A stretch of DNA of 64,000 nt, from contig OY757924.1 of NCBI GenBank assembly GCA_963585895.1, positions 57,308,242 to 57,372,241 on the forward strand, written 5' to 3'. Shown here piece by piece: positions 11,831 to 22,252 of this stretch (its first letter is position 1; each line of letters starts with the position of its first letter). The DNA comes from Sepioteuthis lessoniana. Lineage: Eukaryota > Mollusca > Cephalopoda > Myopsida > Loliginidae. The translations under genes were made by a program, and so were the position numbers. Under the pieces are notes generated by a model, which was not told where the DNA came from, made no database searches, and saw nothing but the letters and a program-made list of their open reading frames with translations.

Positions 11831-12421
11831 ACGAAAATTGAAAACATCTTGAGTCTTCCAAAAAACCCTCACCGTTTCACAGAAATCTGACCAAATCAAC
11901 CTTTTAACAAATATCTGGCCAAATAGAATCAAAAACTATCATTAAAACCTTACCCTGAAATCCACATAGAAGACAAAACCTAACTAACCTTTCTTAAATG
12001 ACCCACAGAGACTGATATGCCGTTAAACAAAACTCATACTCTCCAGGGCTTTGAAATATTCTTGCTGTTTTCAGCAGCGTAGCGATCAGGATGGTTTTAA
12101 ATATTTCCAGGCTTTTTTGGGGATCGTCCCGAGTGCTCCACCTAAGATAGGTATTGCTGTCACTTTCATGTTTCATATCTTTTTCAACTCTTACAAGGTC
12201 TAGAAATCTAACCAGTTCTTTCTTTTACTTTTATTCTGTGATTTGCAGAAACGGCAAAGTCTACGAGTTGGCAAGTTTTCTTATCAAGTAAAACTAGATC
12301 CGTTCTTCTAGTTTGGATTTGGTCATCCGTTTTAATCTTAAAAAAAATTTTTTTTTTTTCACTGGACAGATTCTGGTTTGTACATATCAGCATGGTCCTC
12401 TGTAAAGGCTTAAGACCCACC

Positions 12422-12612
12422 TCTAAAAAGGGGGGTGTCCCAGTATGACACCAAGCTACATCTGATGGTGAAGCTCCAGTTCAGAGGATCTGAGGAGTGT
12501 GGAATACCTCTTCATCTCTGGTCCACTTTGACACAGTGGTAGTACCTGTTAGGGTCTCATATATGGGTCAAATAGGCAGGTTTAAAAATTATTCGTATTC
12601 TATAAGACAGTC
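12422..12612 (+). repeat. Repeat D head fragment inside the RLE LINE
   Basis: It contains the D phrases AGTATGACACCAAGCTACAT, CTGATGGTGAAGCTCCAG, GGAATACCTCTTCATC and TATGGGTCAAATAG in order. It belongs to the more diverged D subtype also seen at 30.3, 31.1 and 47.1 kb. Confidence 0.7.
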
Positions 12613-12904
12613 CTTTTCCATTTGATACATACTATTTGTCATCTCTCGGATGTAAAACATTGTGCATACTCATAAAATTGTCTGTGTGTCTGATTTCGTA
12701 CTTGCCCATTTTAAGAATGGTCCCGAGTATACTACAAGGGGGACTGCTCTGGTGTTTATCCTTTTAGATGCGATTTCTGCTACAGAGCTTGGTTTCGAGA
12801 AGCATTGTAGTTCTTCTGAGGTACCTGTTTTTTTCTTCATCCCTAATAGTTTTATAGTATCCTCTTCCAATATTCTCAAGAACTTGCAATTTTCTTTCTC
12901 TCCA

Positions 12905-13262
12905 TCATCATGTCGTGCCGCTAGCACGGATATCCCTGACCCTCTCTCGCCATTTTTCCCTATCGTTCATCGCCTCTGGCAGGTCTTCAGGGCTACATCC
13001 CGTATCCTCACATAGCTGCTGTAATTATGTTCTAGCTGGTCGGCCTGCTTTTGCTCGGCCATATGTGGGGGTCCATAGGAGTACATCATTTATGAGCTCG
13101 TCTCTGCTTCTCCAGCAGTGTCCTAGGTGTCTGGTTCGTCTAACTTGGATAGTTTTCGTGATGGGAGGCAGATGGCCTTATAGTTGGTACTTTGTGGGGT
13201 ATTACTGCCAGGACTTGTTCAATATTGCTCTCAACATTCTTGTGTAGTTGCCGAAGTGTTCT
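12905..13262 (-). mobile_element. 3' end of an RT LINE inserted in the RLE LINE
   Basis: Minus-strand frames read QLCEDTGCSPEDLPEAMND, WRERVRDIRASGTT and, upstream, a KTIQVRRTRHLGHCWRSRDE-type segment. The same C-terminus ends the LINE at 56.8-58.3 kb. It lies between two parts of the RLE element (MKSGEKNKLCKE and EKENCKFLR), so it inserted later. Confidence 0.8.
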
Positions 13263-13850
13263 AATGTTTCCAGAATTAATAGTTTTATTCTTTGCACAGT
13301 TTGTTTTTTTCCCCACTCTTCATTATGAACATCTTTTCTTGTAATTTAGTAAATTTGTAGCCCCTTGTGTATTTTCTTGGTACGGAATTGTGTAGCATCA
13401 TTGTTGGAAGATGCCTGTTTGGGTTTTTCTTTTGTTTTGTTTTTTTACTTCTAGGGTTTGTCCTTCTGTTGTCAATTTCACATTCCAGTTTTCCAAAGCA
13501 TTCGTGATATTTATGATTTTTGTCGGATATTTTGCATATTTTCAGACATTCTATTATCCAGGTTTTCCGGATCATATCATATGCATTCTTGGAGTCCGTC
13601 CATTGCTTTATTTTTTTTCTGCTTCGTTTGGGCTTTTTTTGAAGATGCGCTGGTTTATATATGCTCGGTCGTTTGTTCCCTTGTGACATCCTTTTTGTTC
13701 TTCCAAAAATGTCCGTCACCTATAAGCAAGTAATAGGTTTATTTTCTCTATGTGCGGTCATGATCTTACATAATATATGTAAATACGTTATCGATCTATA
13801 GTTCCTAGGAGGATCCTTGTTTCTTTATCTTTATGTATTAATGTAGTTGG

Positions 13851-14083
13851 CTGACCGTAGTCGAGTGCGACCTGAAGGCTCTCTCTTCAATAGTTACAAC
13901 ACCGTAGTAGAGGGGAAGTGCTAATCCTTTAACTTGATTGCTTAACTTACCCTTGATCCATACCTAATAATGCTGTGTAAAGCAAGGAGGCATTTTTAAG
14001 AGTATGACTAGACCTGGGATTGAACCCCTGTCTCCCGGACCATTGGCGAACACTCTGCCCACTATACTAAAGGGCCGGTCAAT
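13851..14083 (-). mobile_element. SINE A inserted in the RLE LINE
   Basis: Minus orientation: head CCGGCCCTTTAGTATAGTGG, B-box GGTTCAATCCCAGGTCTAG, end CTACGGTCAGCCAACTACAT. It separates the 14.1-14.4 kb LINE piece from the reverse transcriptase piece. Confidence 0.85.
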
Positions 14084-14448
14084 TTTGCGTTTTATCATCC
14101 ATTCGGGTATGCTAGTTTATTGCTTAGAGGCATGAATTTTTTTTTAATCCAGAATCTGTGTATTGTGGCCAGACGTTTTCCAATTTCGTATTTTCTTGTA
14201 TTGGTTTTAGTGAGTTCAAGTGTATGTTTGCCTCGGGACCTTCGCAGAGTTCTAATTTCTTTTTTCATGTTATTCATCCATTCAACATTTTTCTACTTTC
14301 CGCTTCAATATTTTACCCCTTAATTATAATTAAGTTCAGCAGGGACCAAAATTTACTCTTCGAAAGATATCACCTTTTTAAGTGTCTGGATTTTTTAAAA
14401 TCTACTTCGGTATTCCACTTTCACTTGACTTCTTTATTTTGATAAGAT

Positions 14449-14450
<2 letters not shown>

Positions 14451-14480
<30 letters not shown>
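14451..14480. repeat. Poly(T) tract
   Basis: About 30 T residues. It could be the reversed poly(A) of an old retroposon, but none was identified. Confidence 0.9.
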
Positions 14481-14487
<7 letters not shown>

Positions 14488-14564
14488 CAAAAGTGCAAAT
14501 AGTCATTACAAGTATCGAGTTAAACACTTAAAATTCATTAATATATAATCTTTTGCCAAATCTT

Positions 14565-15232
14565 TCCTTTGCCCAGTCGGCTGGGGCTGTTGAATACGCC
14601 GACTTCACCTCTGCAGAGGGGTAAGAGACCCCCTCCCGTCAAACGAGTGTCCTAATATGACACTGAATAATCTAATGATGAGGTTCCAGTGATGCTGGGG
14701 TTTGGAGGAATGTGGAGCACCCCTTCATTGCCATTGCTCTCAGGTCCACCCTGACCCGGAATGGTAGCACTTAATAGAGCTCTATCTATGGGATAAATAC
14801 AACTAAACTGCATTCTTATGCTAATCTGAATTGTTTGAATTAGAACGGTTTGAATAAACTGAATAGTTTGAAATGAAAATGCTTTTGACAAACTGTGTAC
14901 TTACATTTAAACTGCGTACTTATGCTAAGTTTGAAATTGAACTGTTTTTGGCATTAAAACTGTACTTACGCTAAACTGAATTGTTTAATATAGAACTGTT
15001 TTGACATTTAACTGTGTGTAAACAAAATCTATACGTAAACTGAACTGGCTGAATTAGAATTGTTTGTCTAAACTGAATAGCTTGAAATAGAAATGTTTTT
15101 GACAATTAAACTGAGTACTCGTGCTAAACTGAATTGTTTGAAATAAACTGATCATTTGCATAAAAATGGATTTGGCATTAAATAACCTACAAAAGTTGAT
15201 ATGCCATAAAACCCAACCAACCAATCTTTCTT
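14565..15232 (+). repeat. Repeat D, near full length
   Basis: Head GCCCAGTCGGCTGGGGCTGT ... CCTCTGCAGAGGGG, then sub-repeats (CTAAACTGAATTGTTTGAAAT recurring), then tail GGCATTAAATAACC ... TATGCCATAAAACCCAACC. At ~670 bp it is one of the longest copies. SINE B follows directly. Confidence 0.85.
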
Positions 15233-15445
15233 GTGGGAGTCCCTGAGGTGTAGTAGCTAACATACAGTAAGAGTTCGAACTCCAGTCATGCTATTACTTC
15301 CATTTTCGGATTAATACCTTTGAGAAAAGTATGAACCTCCTAATCCCATGGCTACGGGTTAAATATTACCACTGCTGTTTTTCTATCAGCATGGCTTCGG
15401 CAATAAATAACCAGTGAAGGTTGATATGCCATTGAACAAAACTTC
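15233..15445 (+). mobile_element. SINE B, near full length
   Basis: Head GTGGGAGTCCCTGAGGTGTA, B-box GAGTTCGAACTCCAGTC, body TACGGGTTAAATATTACCAC, hairpin tail and CATTGAACAAAAC end. It abuts the 3' end of repeat D. Confidence 0.85.
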
Positions 15446-17394
15446 TGAAAAGCTGGAATAATAGGCTTTATCCTGTTGCGCTGGCTCATCATGGTTTTGC
15501 CGGAGGCTAAAACTCTGGGTAGTTCTCGACTGAATATAAGTAGTATATTGTAATTATTGTTCGAAGGGATGTGACAGTGCTAAACTTGCTACCCTGGGGA
15601 ATATATTTTACGAAAAACAATCCAGGTTCTTATTATAGTAATGAGAATATTCTTAACATCCAACAGACATTTTCTCGAGAGTTCATAAATTAAAAATGGT
15701 GGTTGATTGACTGTATAATATTTCTACGTTTTTTGTCTTTTTTTTTTTTTTTTTTTTTTTTTCCCTCATTCACAACAAATAGCTTTTTCACGAATGAATT
15801 CATCAATTTTATAAATACATTTGTCTATTGGTTGATGTGCGTTGTAAAAAAAAAAAATCGGTTCAGTTTCAGGGGGGTTTCCTACACCCTAGGAAGCACC
15901 TTGCCCTTTGTCTAAAGGGGTAAAAAAATAGGTGTATTGCTAGAGGTACCAAGAAGAGTAATGTTGACAGGGCTGAGCCATTTTTCGTACCACTCCCGGA
16001 AAGTGATACTAAACTGGCTTTGTGTCCATTTCAACACCATTGGGAGAGGAATAAATACCCATATAACTTCTCATGAGGGGATTTACTCGTTGAATGTTGA
16101 TCCTAATTCGACCCTTAGCTTAGTCACTATCTTTATTCTGCCATCCGCCAAATACCATATTTGTAATCAACTAGCTTTTGGTAGGAGGTAAAATGCTACC
16201 TCGGAACAACTACTGAATTAGGGATAAATGGAAGTATGGTTTTATTCGACCTCCTATCAAGTTAGATTCAACATAAGGTCATTTCATAGTCGTGGCCCAC
16301 GTACCAATCGAGACTCGCGTCTAGCCGTCAAAAATCCTTTCTCTCCTTAACATTCCCATTTTGGGGCACCTCAGGTACTAAGCGATAATCTTATCCCTTT
16401 TTAACTCGCACTGCACGGGGAGAGGGGAAGACGCTTTGAGACCATTCGATTTTTTTTCTCCTTTCCTCCCCCGAATAGTTTTGCTTTCTTTCCAATGAGA
16501 ACTTCCTGTACTCAGGGAATTTATCAATTTTGAATTTTTTTTTATGAAATTAGACGGGCGAGGGGAGTACTGTAAATCACATAAATACAATGACAAGATG
16601 GTCTCTGAATCGCCGTCATTTCTGTGATGTACTCTCGTAATCTTTAGTTATTTTCTTCATCTCTTTAGGGAATTATAATGAAATCCGACTAAGACAAACA
16701 CTTATTTGTGTTTTTAGGAAGTGTTGCCATCATCACATCAAAACTCAAATTACTAGTGTACAGTGTGGAGATTAATAAAAAAGAAAAATCAAAAATAAGT
16801 TCAAAAGTGTAGCAGTTCCCAGAAACCTGACATGAAGTAGGAGCAGCGCAGCCTTACTGGAGCTAAAGAGAAACTCTACTTCATTTAAGCGGTACCCCTC
16901 AGACTTTATGGACGTTTTCCAACTCTGCTACTAGCGGCGAACACGTGGGCTAATCGAGTCTTGCCCTGAAACTTAGCCATGTTTGCAGCAAACAAGCCGA
17001 TACCGCCGAACAAATATTACTGAAAAAACCCATGGACACGACCAAAAAGGACAAATATATTTCAATGCCTTCTTCAGGAGATGTGACTATTTTCTAATTG
17101 TCCAGTAAAGCATATCCACGCTACAGAATAGCCGTATAAACCCAGAAATAAAGTTTGAGCTGAAAGGCATCTTCGTTATTTTTCTTCCTTCTCTCAGTAA
17201 TTCTTTTGCAGCCTTCTACAAAGAAACCAACTAGTTAAATGGGGTAAAAAGAACAAATGGAGTCAGATACTACAACGACCGACAACCACCCACGACACCC
17301 AGCAACTTACGAAACAAAACTAAATAACAAGATTCCTTTCCCCATAAGTCAGTCCCTATCATGGAAACTACGCGATATGAATAAAATCCTCCGT
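15446..17394. other. Unassigned; poly(T) at about 15739-15762
   Basis: No gene supported. The open frames at 15937-16191 (plus) and 16378-16596 (minus) have no recognised motif. 16900-17250 is a little more GC-rich and could hold an unrecognised repeat. Confidence 0.4.
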
Positions 17395-17761
17395 TTGATC
17401 ATTTAACTTTGTATGGATAAAAAAGAACTGCTTAACCGTGTTCAAACAAATAACTTACGTTAAATTGAGTTAGTGTTATATAACGATGCTTGAAACCATT
17501 TAACTGTATGCAAATAAAACTTCGTGTTAGATAGCAATACTTGAAGCTATTTAAGTGTGTGAAAACAGATGATTCATACTAATTGAATAATTTGTGTAAG
17601 ATAGGAATCCTTGAAACCATTTAACTCAATGGAAAATTGAATTATCGGTATTACATCGTAATACTTGGAACCATTTAAATGTGTGGAAATGAATGAATAG
17701 TGTTGAATGGAATTATGAGTGTTAAATAGCAATACTTGAAACCATTTACAAACAAAACTAT

Positions 17762-17983
17762 GGGGGGTGTCCTCGTGGTGTAATGGTTAAAGCGATGAAC
17801 TGCGGAATCGTAATAAGCGAGTTCGTACTCCAGTCGCGCTATTACATTCACTTTCGGGCAAATACCCTTGGGGAAAGGTATGAACCCCTTTATCCTCCCA
17901 GCTATGGGTTAAATAGTACCACTACTGTTCTTCTAGGAGAATAGCATTGGCATTAAATAACCTACAATTAAACAAAGAAACCG
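17762..17983 (+). mobile_element. SINE B, full length, nested in D
   Basis: It begins GGGGTGTCCTCGTGGTGTAA, with B-box GAGTTCGTACTCCAGTC and tail GGCATTAAATAACCTACAA. A perfect 12 bp duplication AAACAAAACTAT flanks it (17750-17761 and 17984-17995). The GTTGATATGCC half of the hairpin is missing in this copy. Confidence 0.92.
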
Positions 17984-18185
17984 AAACAAAACTATCAGTG
18001 AACAATAGCTGAAACTACTTCACTTTATGCAAACAAATGATTATTATTAGATAGAATTATATAGCAATACTTGAAAAATTTTAACTATGTACGAACAATA
18101 GCAATACTTCTGTGCAAACAACTAACACATTTAAAAATAAGATTACCTAAAAATTATTCACTTACAAATCATCGACGTATAATCA

Positions 18186-18320
18186 CTTTTAGAACACCTC
18201 GGGTAATGTAATGGTTAGCAAGCTTGACTAGCAAACCTGCAACAGTGAGTTCGAGTCTCATTAGGTGACCTATTTATTCGGCCTTGTACCACATCGAAGC
18301 AAAAGGCTTCGTAAATTACT
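18186..18320 (+). mobile_element. SINE E, full length, nested in D
   Basis: tRNA-like head GGTAATGTAATGGTTAGCAA with B-box GAGTTCGAGTCTCATTAGG, then CGGCCTTGTACCACATCGAA and end GGCTTCGTAAATTACT. The 11 bp duplication ACGTATAATCA lies at 18175-18185 and 18321-18331. Head-to-tail length is about 130 bp. Confidence 0.92.
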
Positions 18321-18683
18321 ACGTATAATCATCTTACTGTGCGCAAACAAATGACTGATATTAAAGTGTTAGTAACATAGCAATACTTGAAACTATTTGT
18401 GGGAAAACAAATGAGCTCTGACTTTTTAAAATATCATCTACAAATTATTCGTTTACAAATCCTATATCTTTAACATGTATAAACAGAATTTGACATTAAA
18501 TAACTTGGAGTTGATATGCCATAAGCCCAATCAACCCTCCGTCGATTTTATTACTCCTTTGCTTAAGTTTGAGTCTACTGAATGAGAAAAGGCGTTTAGA
18601 AAATATTAGGATAATTCAGTATAAAATAGTAAGAATAAAAAGGTTATTAAAGTTGCAAACCTTTCCATAACAGTTCATGTTTA

Positions 18684-18935
18684 AGGGTCACCTTGGCTTA
18701 GTGGGTAGTGTTTGCCAATGGTTTGGAAGACCTGGGTTCAACCCCAGATCGCATCATACTAAAGACTTTAAAATGGTACTTGATACCTCCTTGCTTAACA
18801 CTCAGCGATAAAAGGTACGTATCAAGAATAAAGTGGAGCAATCCAGGGAAAGGAGTAGCGTCCTCCCCTACACCTCGGTGTTGTAACTATTGAAAAGGGA
18901 GCCTTCTGATCGCCCTCGACTACAGTTGCCAACTA
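18684..18935 (+). mobile_element. SINE A, full length
   Basis: Head CACCTTGGCTTAGTGGGTAG, B-box GGGTTCAACCCCAGATCGC, body AACACTCAGCGATAAAAGG, end ACTACAGTTGCCAACTAAA. A partial E 3' end (GCTAAACTAAGCTTAGTAAA) follows at 18937-18991. Confidence 0.88.
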
Positions 18936-18987
18936 AATATAGGTCCATCAATGCTGACTCTAATCCATATGCTAAACTAAGCTTAGT

Positions 18988-18991
<4 letters not shown>

Positions 18992-19040
<49 letters not shown>
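18992..19040. repeat. (TA)n microsatellite on a SINE E tail
   Basis: The TA run starts directly after AAGCTTAGTAAATT, the E-family 3' end. Confidence 0.93.
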
Positions 19041-19043
<3 letters not shown>

Positions 19044-19084
19044 TATTTAATTTTATTAATTCAGATAGACTATTTTTTTTTCAT

Positions 19085-19222
19085 CATACAACGTGTGGAA
19101 GCACGTGCGATACCCTAGCCTCATCAGCCGCCATCCAGGGTGATAACACAGTTTCGGTAGCTCAAGGCGGTACTGCCACTCCTGGCGCTACCGAGCAGCT
19201 TTTGCCACCGGATAGGGTATTT
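19085..19222 (-). mobile_element. tRNA-like repeat with CTGATGAG central motif
   Basis: Minus strand: ATACCCTATCCGGTGGCAAA ... GCTCGGTAGCGCCAGG ... GGATGGCGGCTGATGAGGCT then CACACGTTGTATGATG. It is GC-rich against its surroundings. It contains a hairpin (CGGTAGC/GCTACCG), and ATACCCTA lies near both ends. The CTGATGAG motif is also found in repeats at 20.3, 45.8 and 55.9 kb. Family name unknown. Confidence 0.5.
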
Positions 19223-19610
19223 AAAAAAAAATCTATGTATACATAAGATCAACTAAAAGCGGACATTACATTAGACGTTCGTTCATCTTCATTTTGGTAC
19301 AGTTTGTGATTTAAAAAAGCGTTTACTTACGGCCGTTAGATGTCATAGCAACCGTTTCTTGATTTTGCGTAATTACACGAGAATGGTGGTTACACGTGTA
19401 TAACATTCGTGTTGAAATCCTTTCTATATCCGTTATCTTTTCGATTCGTTTTCTTTCATTTATGCGTTACTGCCCAAAAGCACTCGAGACAAACGTTATA
19501 TATAATTCCGCTAAAAGATTTTATTTGTTGATCAATGGGCCCTCAAGATGGGTGGTGAGTAAAAAGAAAGCTCCTGGTCTAAGTTAGTCCAGGTAGCTAT
19601 CTGATTACCC
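19223..19610. other. Unassigned
   Basis: No recognised gene or repeat. The open frame at 19396-19587 has no motif. Confidence 0.4.
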
Positions 19611-19940
19611 TTAGGCCACTAAATTCTTAGCATGCAAAAAAATGTCTCCAGGACGCTGATGGTCAGCAATGGGCTTGTGAATACTGTGGGGGTAAACCTG
19701 ACTCATAGGCCCATCAATCGATTTACATTCTCCGGCAGGAGAATTACGTTCTTCGCACCAGCGCGCCTTGTGGATTCGTGTTCCTCGCAAGCTGTTGAAT
19801 TTTCTACCGCAATCACACGTTGTAGCCGGGTACATATCCAGATCGTTACCGTAGGAGCAAGTAAGATGGGTGATATATTCTCCCTCCCCGCTACAGACAC
19901 CCTGAGGGCATTTTTCTTTCATTGTATTATCCATATTTGT
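19611..19940 (-). mobile_element. LINE N-terminal zinc-finger fragment
   Basis: The minus frame reads TCDCGRKFNSLRGTRIHKAR then WC, a C-x-C...H...C finger of the kind at the N-terminus of RLE-class LINE proteins. Before it comes MKEKCPQGVCSGEGEYITHL. The frame stays open about 107 codons to the stop but does not reach a reverse transcriptase. It is probably the 5' end of the same class as the element at 11.8-14.4 kb; linkage of the two is an inference. Confidence 0.6.
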
Positions 19941-20087
19941 TAAAATTCCTGTCTTTCCAGGATGTCACTCCAACTTTCTGAAGAGTTCCTCAGATATTTC
20001 TATGCAAATGGAACTAAACAGGCTTAACAGAAATTGTATCGATTTTTCTGAAACACACACACTCTCACTCTCTCTCCACACACGGAG

Positions 20088-20256
20088 GATTGGCTGAAAA
20101 GTTCATCTACTGTTAACTTTACCAATGGGATCCAAGTACTACACCACAGATGGAAGAAGTGCGTGGGTGGACCTTAAAAGGTACTGTCGAAAAATAAATT
20201 CCAATTGGTCATATTCTATGACAGTATCTTGGTCAGCCTATGAACTTTTTCGGCCG
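20088..20256 (+). mobile_element. Mariner-derived MITE (deletion derivative)
   Basis: Ends are inverted: GGCTGAAAAGTTCAT on the left and ATGAACTTTTCGGCC on the right. Between them a fragment reads like a mariner C-terminus (GIQVLHHRWKKCV). Only ~170 bp remain, so it cannot encode transposase. The same family is found at 37.6 and 52.9 kb. Confidence 0.75.
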
Positions 20257-20261
20257 ATCTT

Positions 20262-20405
20262 TTTATGACTGCACTCTCATGTCATCCACTGACAATTTCG
20301 TTTCATCAGTGTGGCTAGACACAGGGGATACTTCAAGCTGGGATCGAAACCCGCTTGACTTTACGCCAGTCGGATATCTTACCATGCACCCAAAGTCTAA
20401 TAATA
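20262..20405 (-). mobile_element. tRNA-headed repeat F
   Basis: Minus strand: GCATGGTAAGATATCCGACT, B-box GGGTTTCGATCCCAGCTTG, then GTGTCTAGCCACACTGATGA and GTCAGTGGATGACATGAG. The head and CTAGCCACACTGATGA core match the copy at 55.85 kb closely. Confidence 0.7.
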
Positions 20406-20445
20406 ACATGGTTTTGTCCTTTTATTTACTCATTTCTATGGTACA

Positions 20446-20545
20446 GGTACGGGTTAAATAGTATCACTGCAGTTCTTTTTACAAGTATGGCTTTGGCATT
20501 AAATAACCACTGAAGGTTGATATGCCATTGAACAAAAAATACAAA
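20446..20545 (+). mobile_element. SINE B, 5' truncated
   Basis: Only the 3' ~100 bp is kept: ACGGGTTAAATAGTATCACT, then GGCTTTGGCATTAAATAACC ... GGTTGATATGCCATTGAAC. Confidence 0.85.
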
Positions 20546-20689
20546 CAAAAAACCTGTTTAACCTTTTTAGTTTATTACGTATTGGTTCCCATATTTTTAC
20601 AGTTTTGTTAGACTATATTTCTAGTTACCTCCCCCCACCATCACCACCACTAAAATTTAGTCAAGGTACATGCAATTGTAATTACTAAG

Positions 20690-20812
20690 CGCTTTGCTCA
20701 GATGTAGCACAAGACCGTATGAATGGGGCATCCATTGAGAATCGAAGTCACTCGTGTAGGTTTGTTAGTCTAGCTTGCTAACCATTACACCACCAGAGGC
20801 GCCCAAGTCAAG
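20690..20812 (-). mobile_element. SINE E
   Basis: Minus strand: CTCTGGTGGTGTAATGGTTA head, then TTCGATTCTCAATGGATGCC, and CTACATCTGAGCAAAGCGCT at the 3' end. Confidence 0.8.
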
Positions 20813-21639
20813 GTACATGTACAGTGTATTTTATAATTTCTTCACTTTTTATACTATAGTGTAAGCTTTATCGCTTTTTATAATTTTGTAGGGTGCGTTG
20901 TTTTGTTTTGTTTTTGTTTTTTTAGTCGTACCTTTTGGTCATGTTCGTAAGTATGGGTGGTCATAAGTCATCGACTATCTATGTTTAGAATTTTTCCTAG
21001 TTACTGAGTAGAATCATTCATACAGAGACGTCATCTTAGACTATCCTTATGATTCTTGGAAACCTAAAGCTTCAATGAATATGTTGTACACTAGCTGAAG
21101 TACTCGTATACGTTGGTTAAGAGATCAAGATATGGATCGTTGTTGGTTATTTTACAATTTTTTTTTCCAATTAAGAAAAAAAGATTAGTCAAAAATAAGT
21201 TATGATTTTTAAAATTTACAAATTGCAATTTCTATTCTGGATGTAAAAGATAAATCTAGAATTGAAAATGCCAATTAAATTTTTTTTCATATAACGTGAT
21301 GAAATATTGTTCTTTTGTGGGGAGGGGAGAGTCAGTTTTTGTAAAGAAACATTTTTAAAAAATTCAATTCAGTCAATAAAGACGCTTATTTTCAACAATT
21401 TTGATTTTAGTTAGGATTGTTAGTCCAAAAAATAAGCAATAATACTAACAATGTAATCATCTTACATTTTCCAATTTCACGAATTTTTATTTTCTTACGA
21501 AGTTTGAACATTTTAAATTTTCGCCGATTAGTTAAGTATTTAATGATTTTAATGCACGAAAACAGAGAAGCATTTCTACACGTTCAATGGCGTTATTGAT
21601 AATTTTTTCCCCGGTGCAGATGCTGACGCACATGTTTAT
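20813..21639. other. Unassigned AT-rich DNA
   Basis: No gene supported. The 60-codon plus frame at 21417-21599 lacks motifs. Confidence 0.4.
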
Positions 21640-21945
21640 CCATTACCGGGATCCTATTTGCCAACCCCTCCGCTCGGGTAGGATATGACACAAGGTCAAA
21701 TTTTTAAGCGGAGTTTAACAGGTTTGAATTCAGAGTTTTCCTTCTCCTAGACTAGTTGCCTCACCAAGGCTGAAGAACCCAGTCTGTCCTACTATTTACC
21801 CATAGCTGGAGCGAGAATAATTGGATTCATACCTTTCCCAAGGGCATTAGTGCGATGTGAAATGCAATCAGCCTCGTCCAGGATTTGAACTCGTGTCGCC
21901 GTGTCCATTTCCTACGACGATAACCATTACACCACGGTATTATGG
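21640..21945 (-). mobile_element. SINE C, full length
   Basis: Minus strand: GTGGTGTAATGGTTATCGTC head, GACACGAGTTCAAATCCTGG B-box region, AGCTATGGGTAAATAGTAGG, and the 3' end CGAGCGGAGGGGTTGGCAAA. Good match to the 61.1 kb copy over about 295 bp. Confidence 0.9.
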
Positions 21946-22019
21946 TATTTTTGTTCTAGTTTGCTATGCTAATATCTATCCTCATGCAAGTATATGGTGT
22001 CTATATTTTGCTCGGCTGT

Positions 22020-22252
22020 AAATGCTGTAAGCCCAGATAAGACGAACTAGACATGCGAGACACTGCTGGAGATGTAAGGACGAACTTATTAGCGATGTTC
22101 TTTGCATGAATGTGCTAGTGTTGGCCAGCCAGCTAGGATATATATCAGCTCTGGGTGGATACTGGATGCAGTTTAGAGGACTCACCAGTAGTAATGAACT
22201 ATAGGGACAGATGACGGGAGAAAATCGAAGAACTCCGTGCTATCAGAATGAC
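22020..22252 (+). mobile_element. LINE 3'-end fragment
   Basis: The plus frame reads RRTRHARHCWRCKDELISDV, then after a gap REKIEELRAIRMT and stop. This is the C-terminus also seen at 13.1 and 58.0 kb, here with a partly deleted middle. Confidence 0.7.

Larger units (their letters stand above)
11831..14440 (-). mobile_element. RLE-class (R2/NeSL-like) LINE, broken up by later insertions
   Basis: On the minus strand, from high to low coordinates, the following pieces are visible. 14095-14277: an N-terminal linker (LRRSRGKHTLELTK). 13285-13719: a reverse transcriptase piece with TDSKNAYDMIRKTWIIECLK, whose catalytic core is deleted. 12670-12927: EKENCKFLRILEEDTIK ... TRAVPLVVYSGPFLKW. 12208-12420: DDQIQTRRTDLVLLDKKTCQ then LVDFAV. 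The last piece matches the PD-X12-14-D restriction-like endonuclease signature, with Pro changed to Thr. A C-terminal piece ends CLTAYQSLWVI at 11994. Three foreign pieces interrupt it: SINE A at 13851-14083, another LINE's 3' end at 12905-13262 and a D head at 12422-12612. The class is well supported; the clade name is tentative. Confidence 0.75.
17395..18540 (+). repeat. Repeat D sub-repeat array split by SINEs B and E
   Basis: At least six sub-repeat units (CAATACTTGAAACCATTTAA-like) occur. The tail GACATTAAATAACTTGGAG ... ATATGCCATAAG ends near 18540. A SINE B (17762-17983) and a SINE E (18186-18320) interrupt it, each with target duplications, so D was there first. The head is missing. 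Confidence 0.85.

Noticed and set aside
13411-13733. Plus frames rich in Phe
   Set aside because: Antisense of the RLE LINE reverse transcriptase piece.
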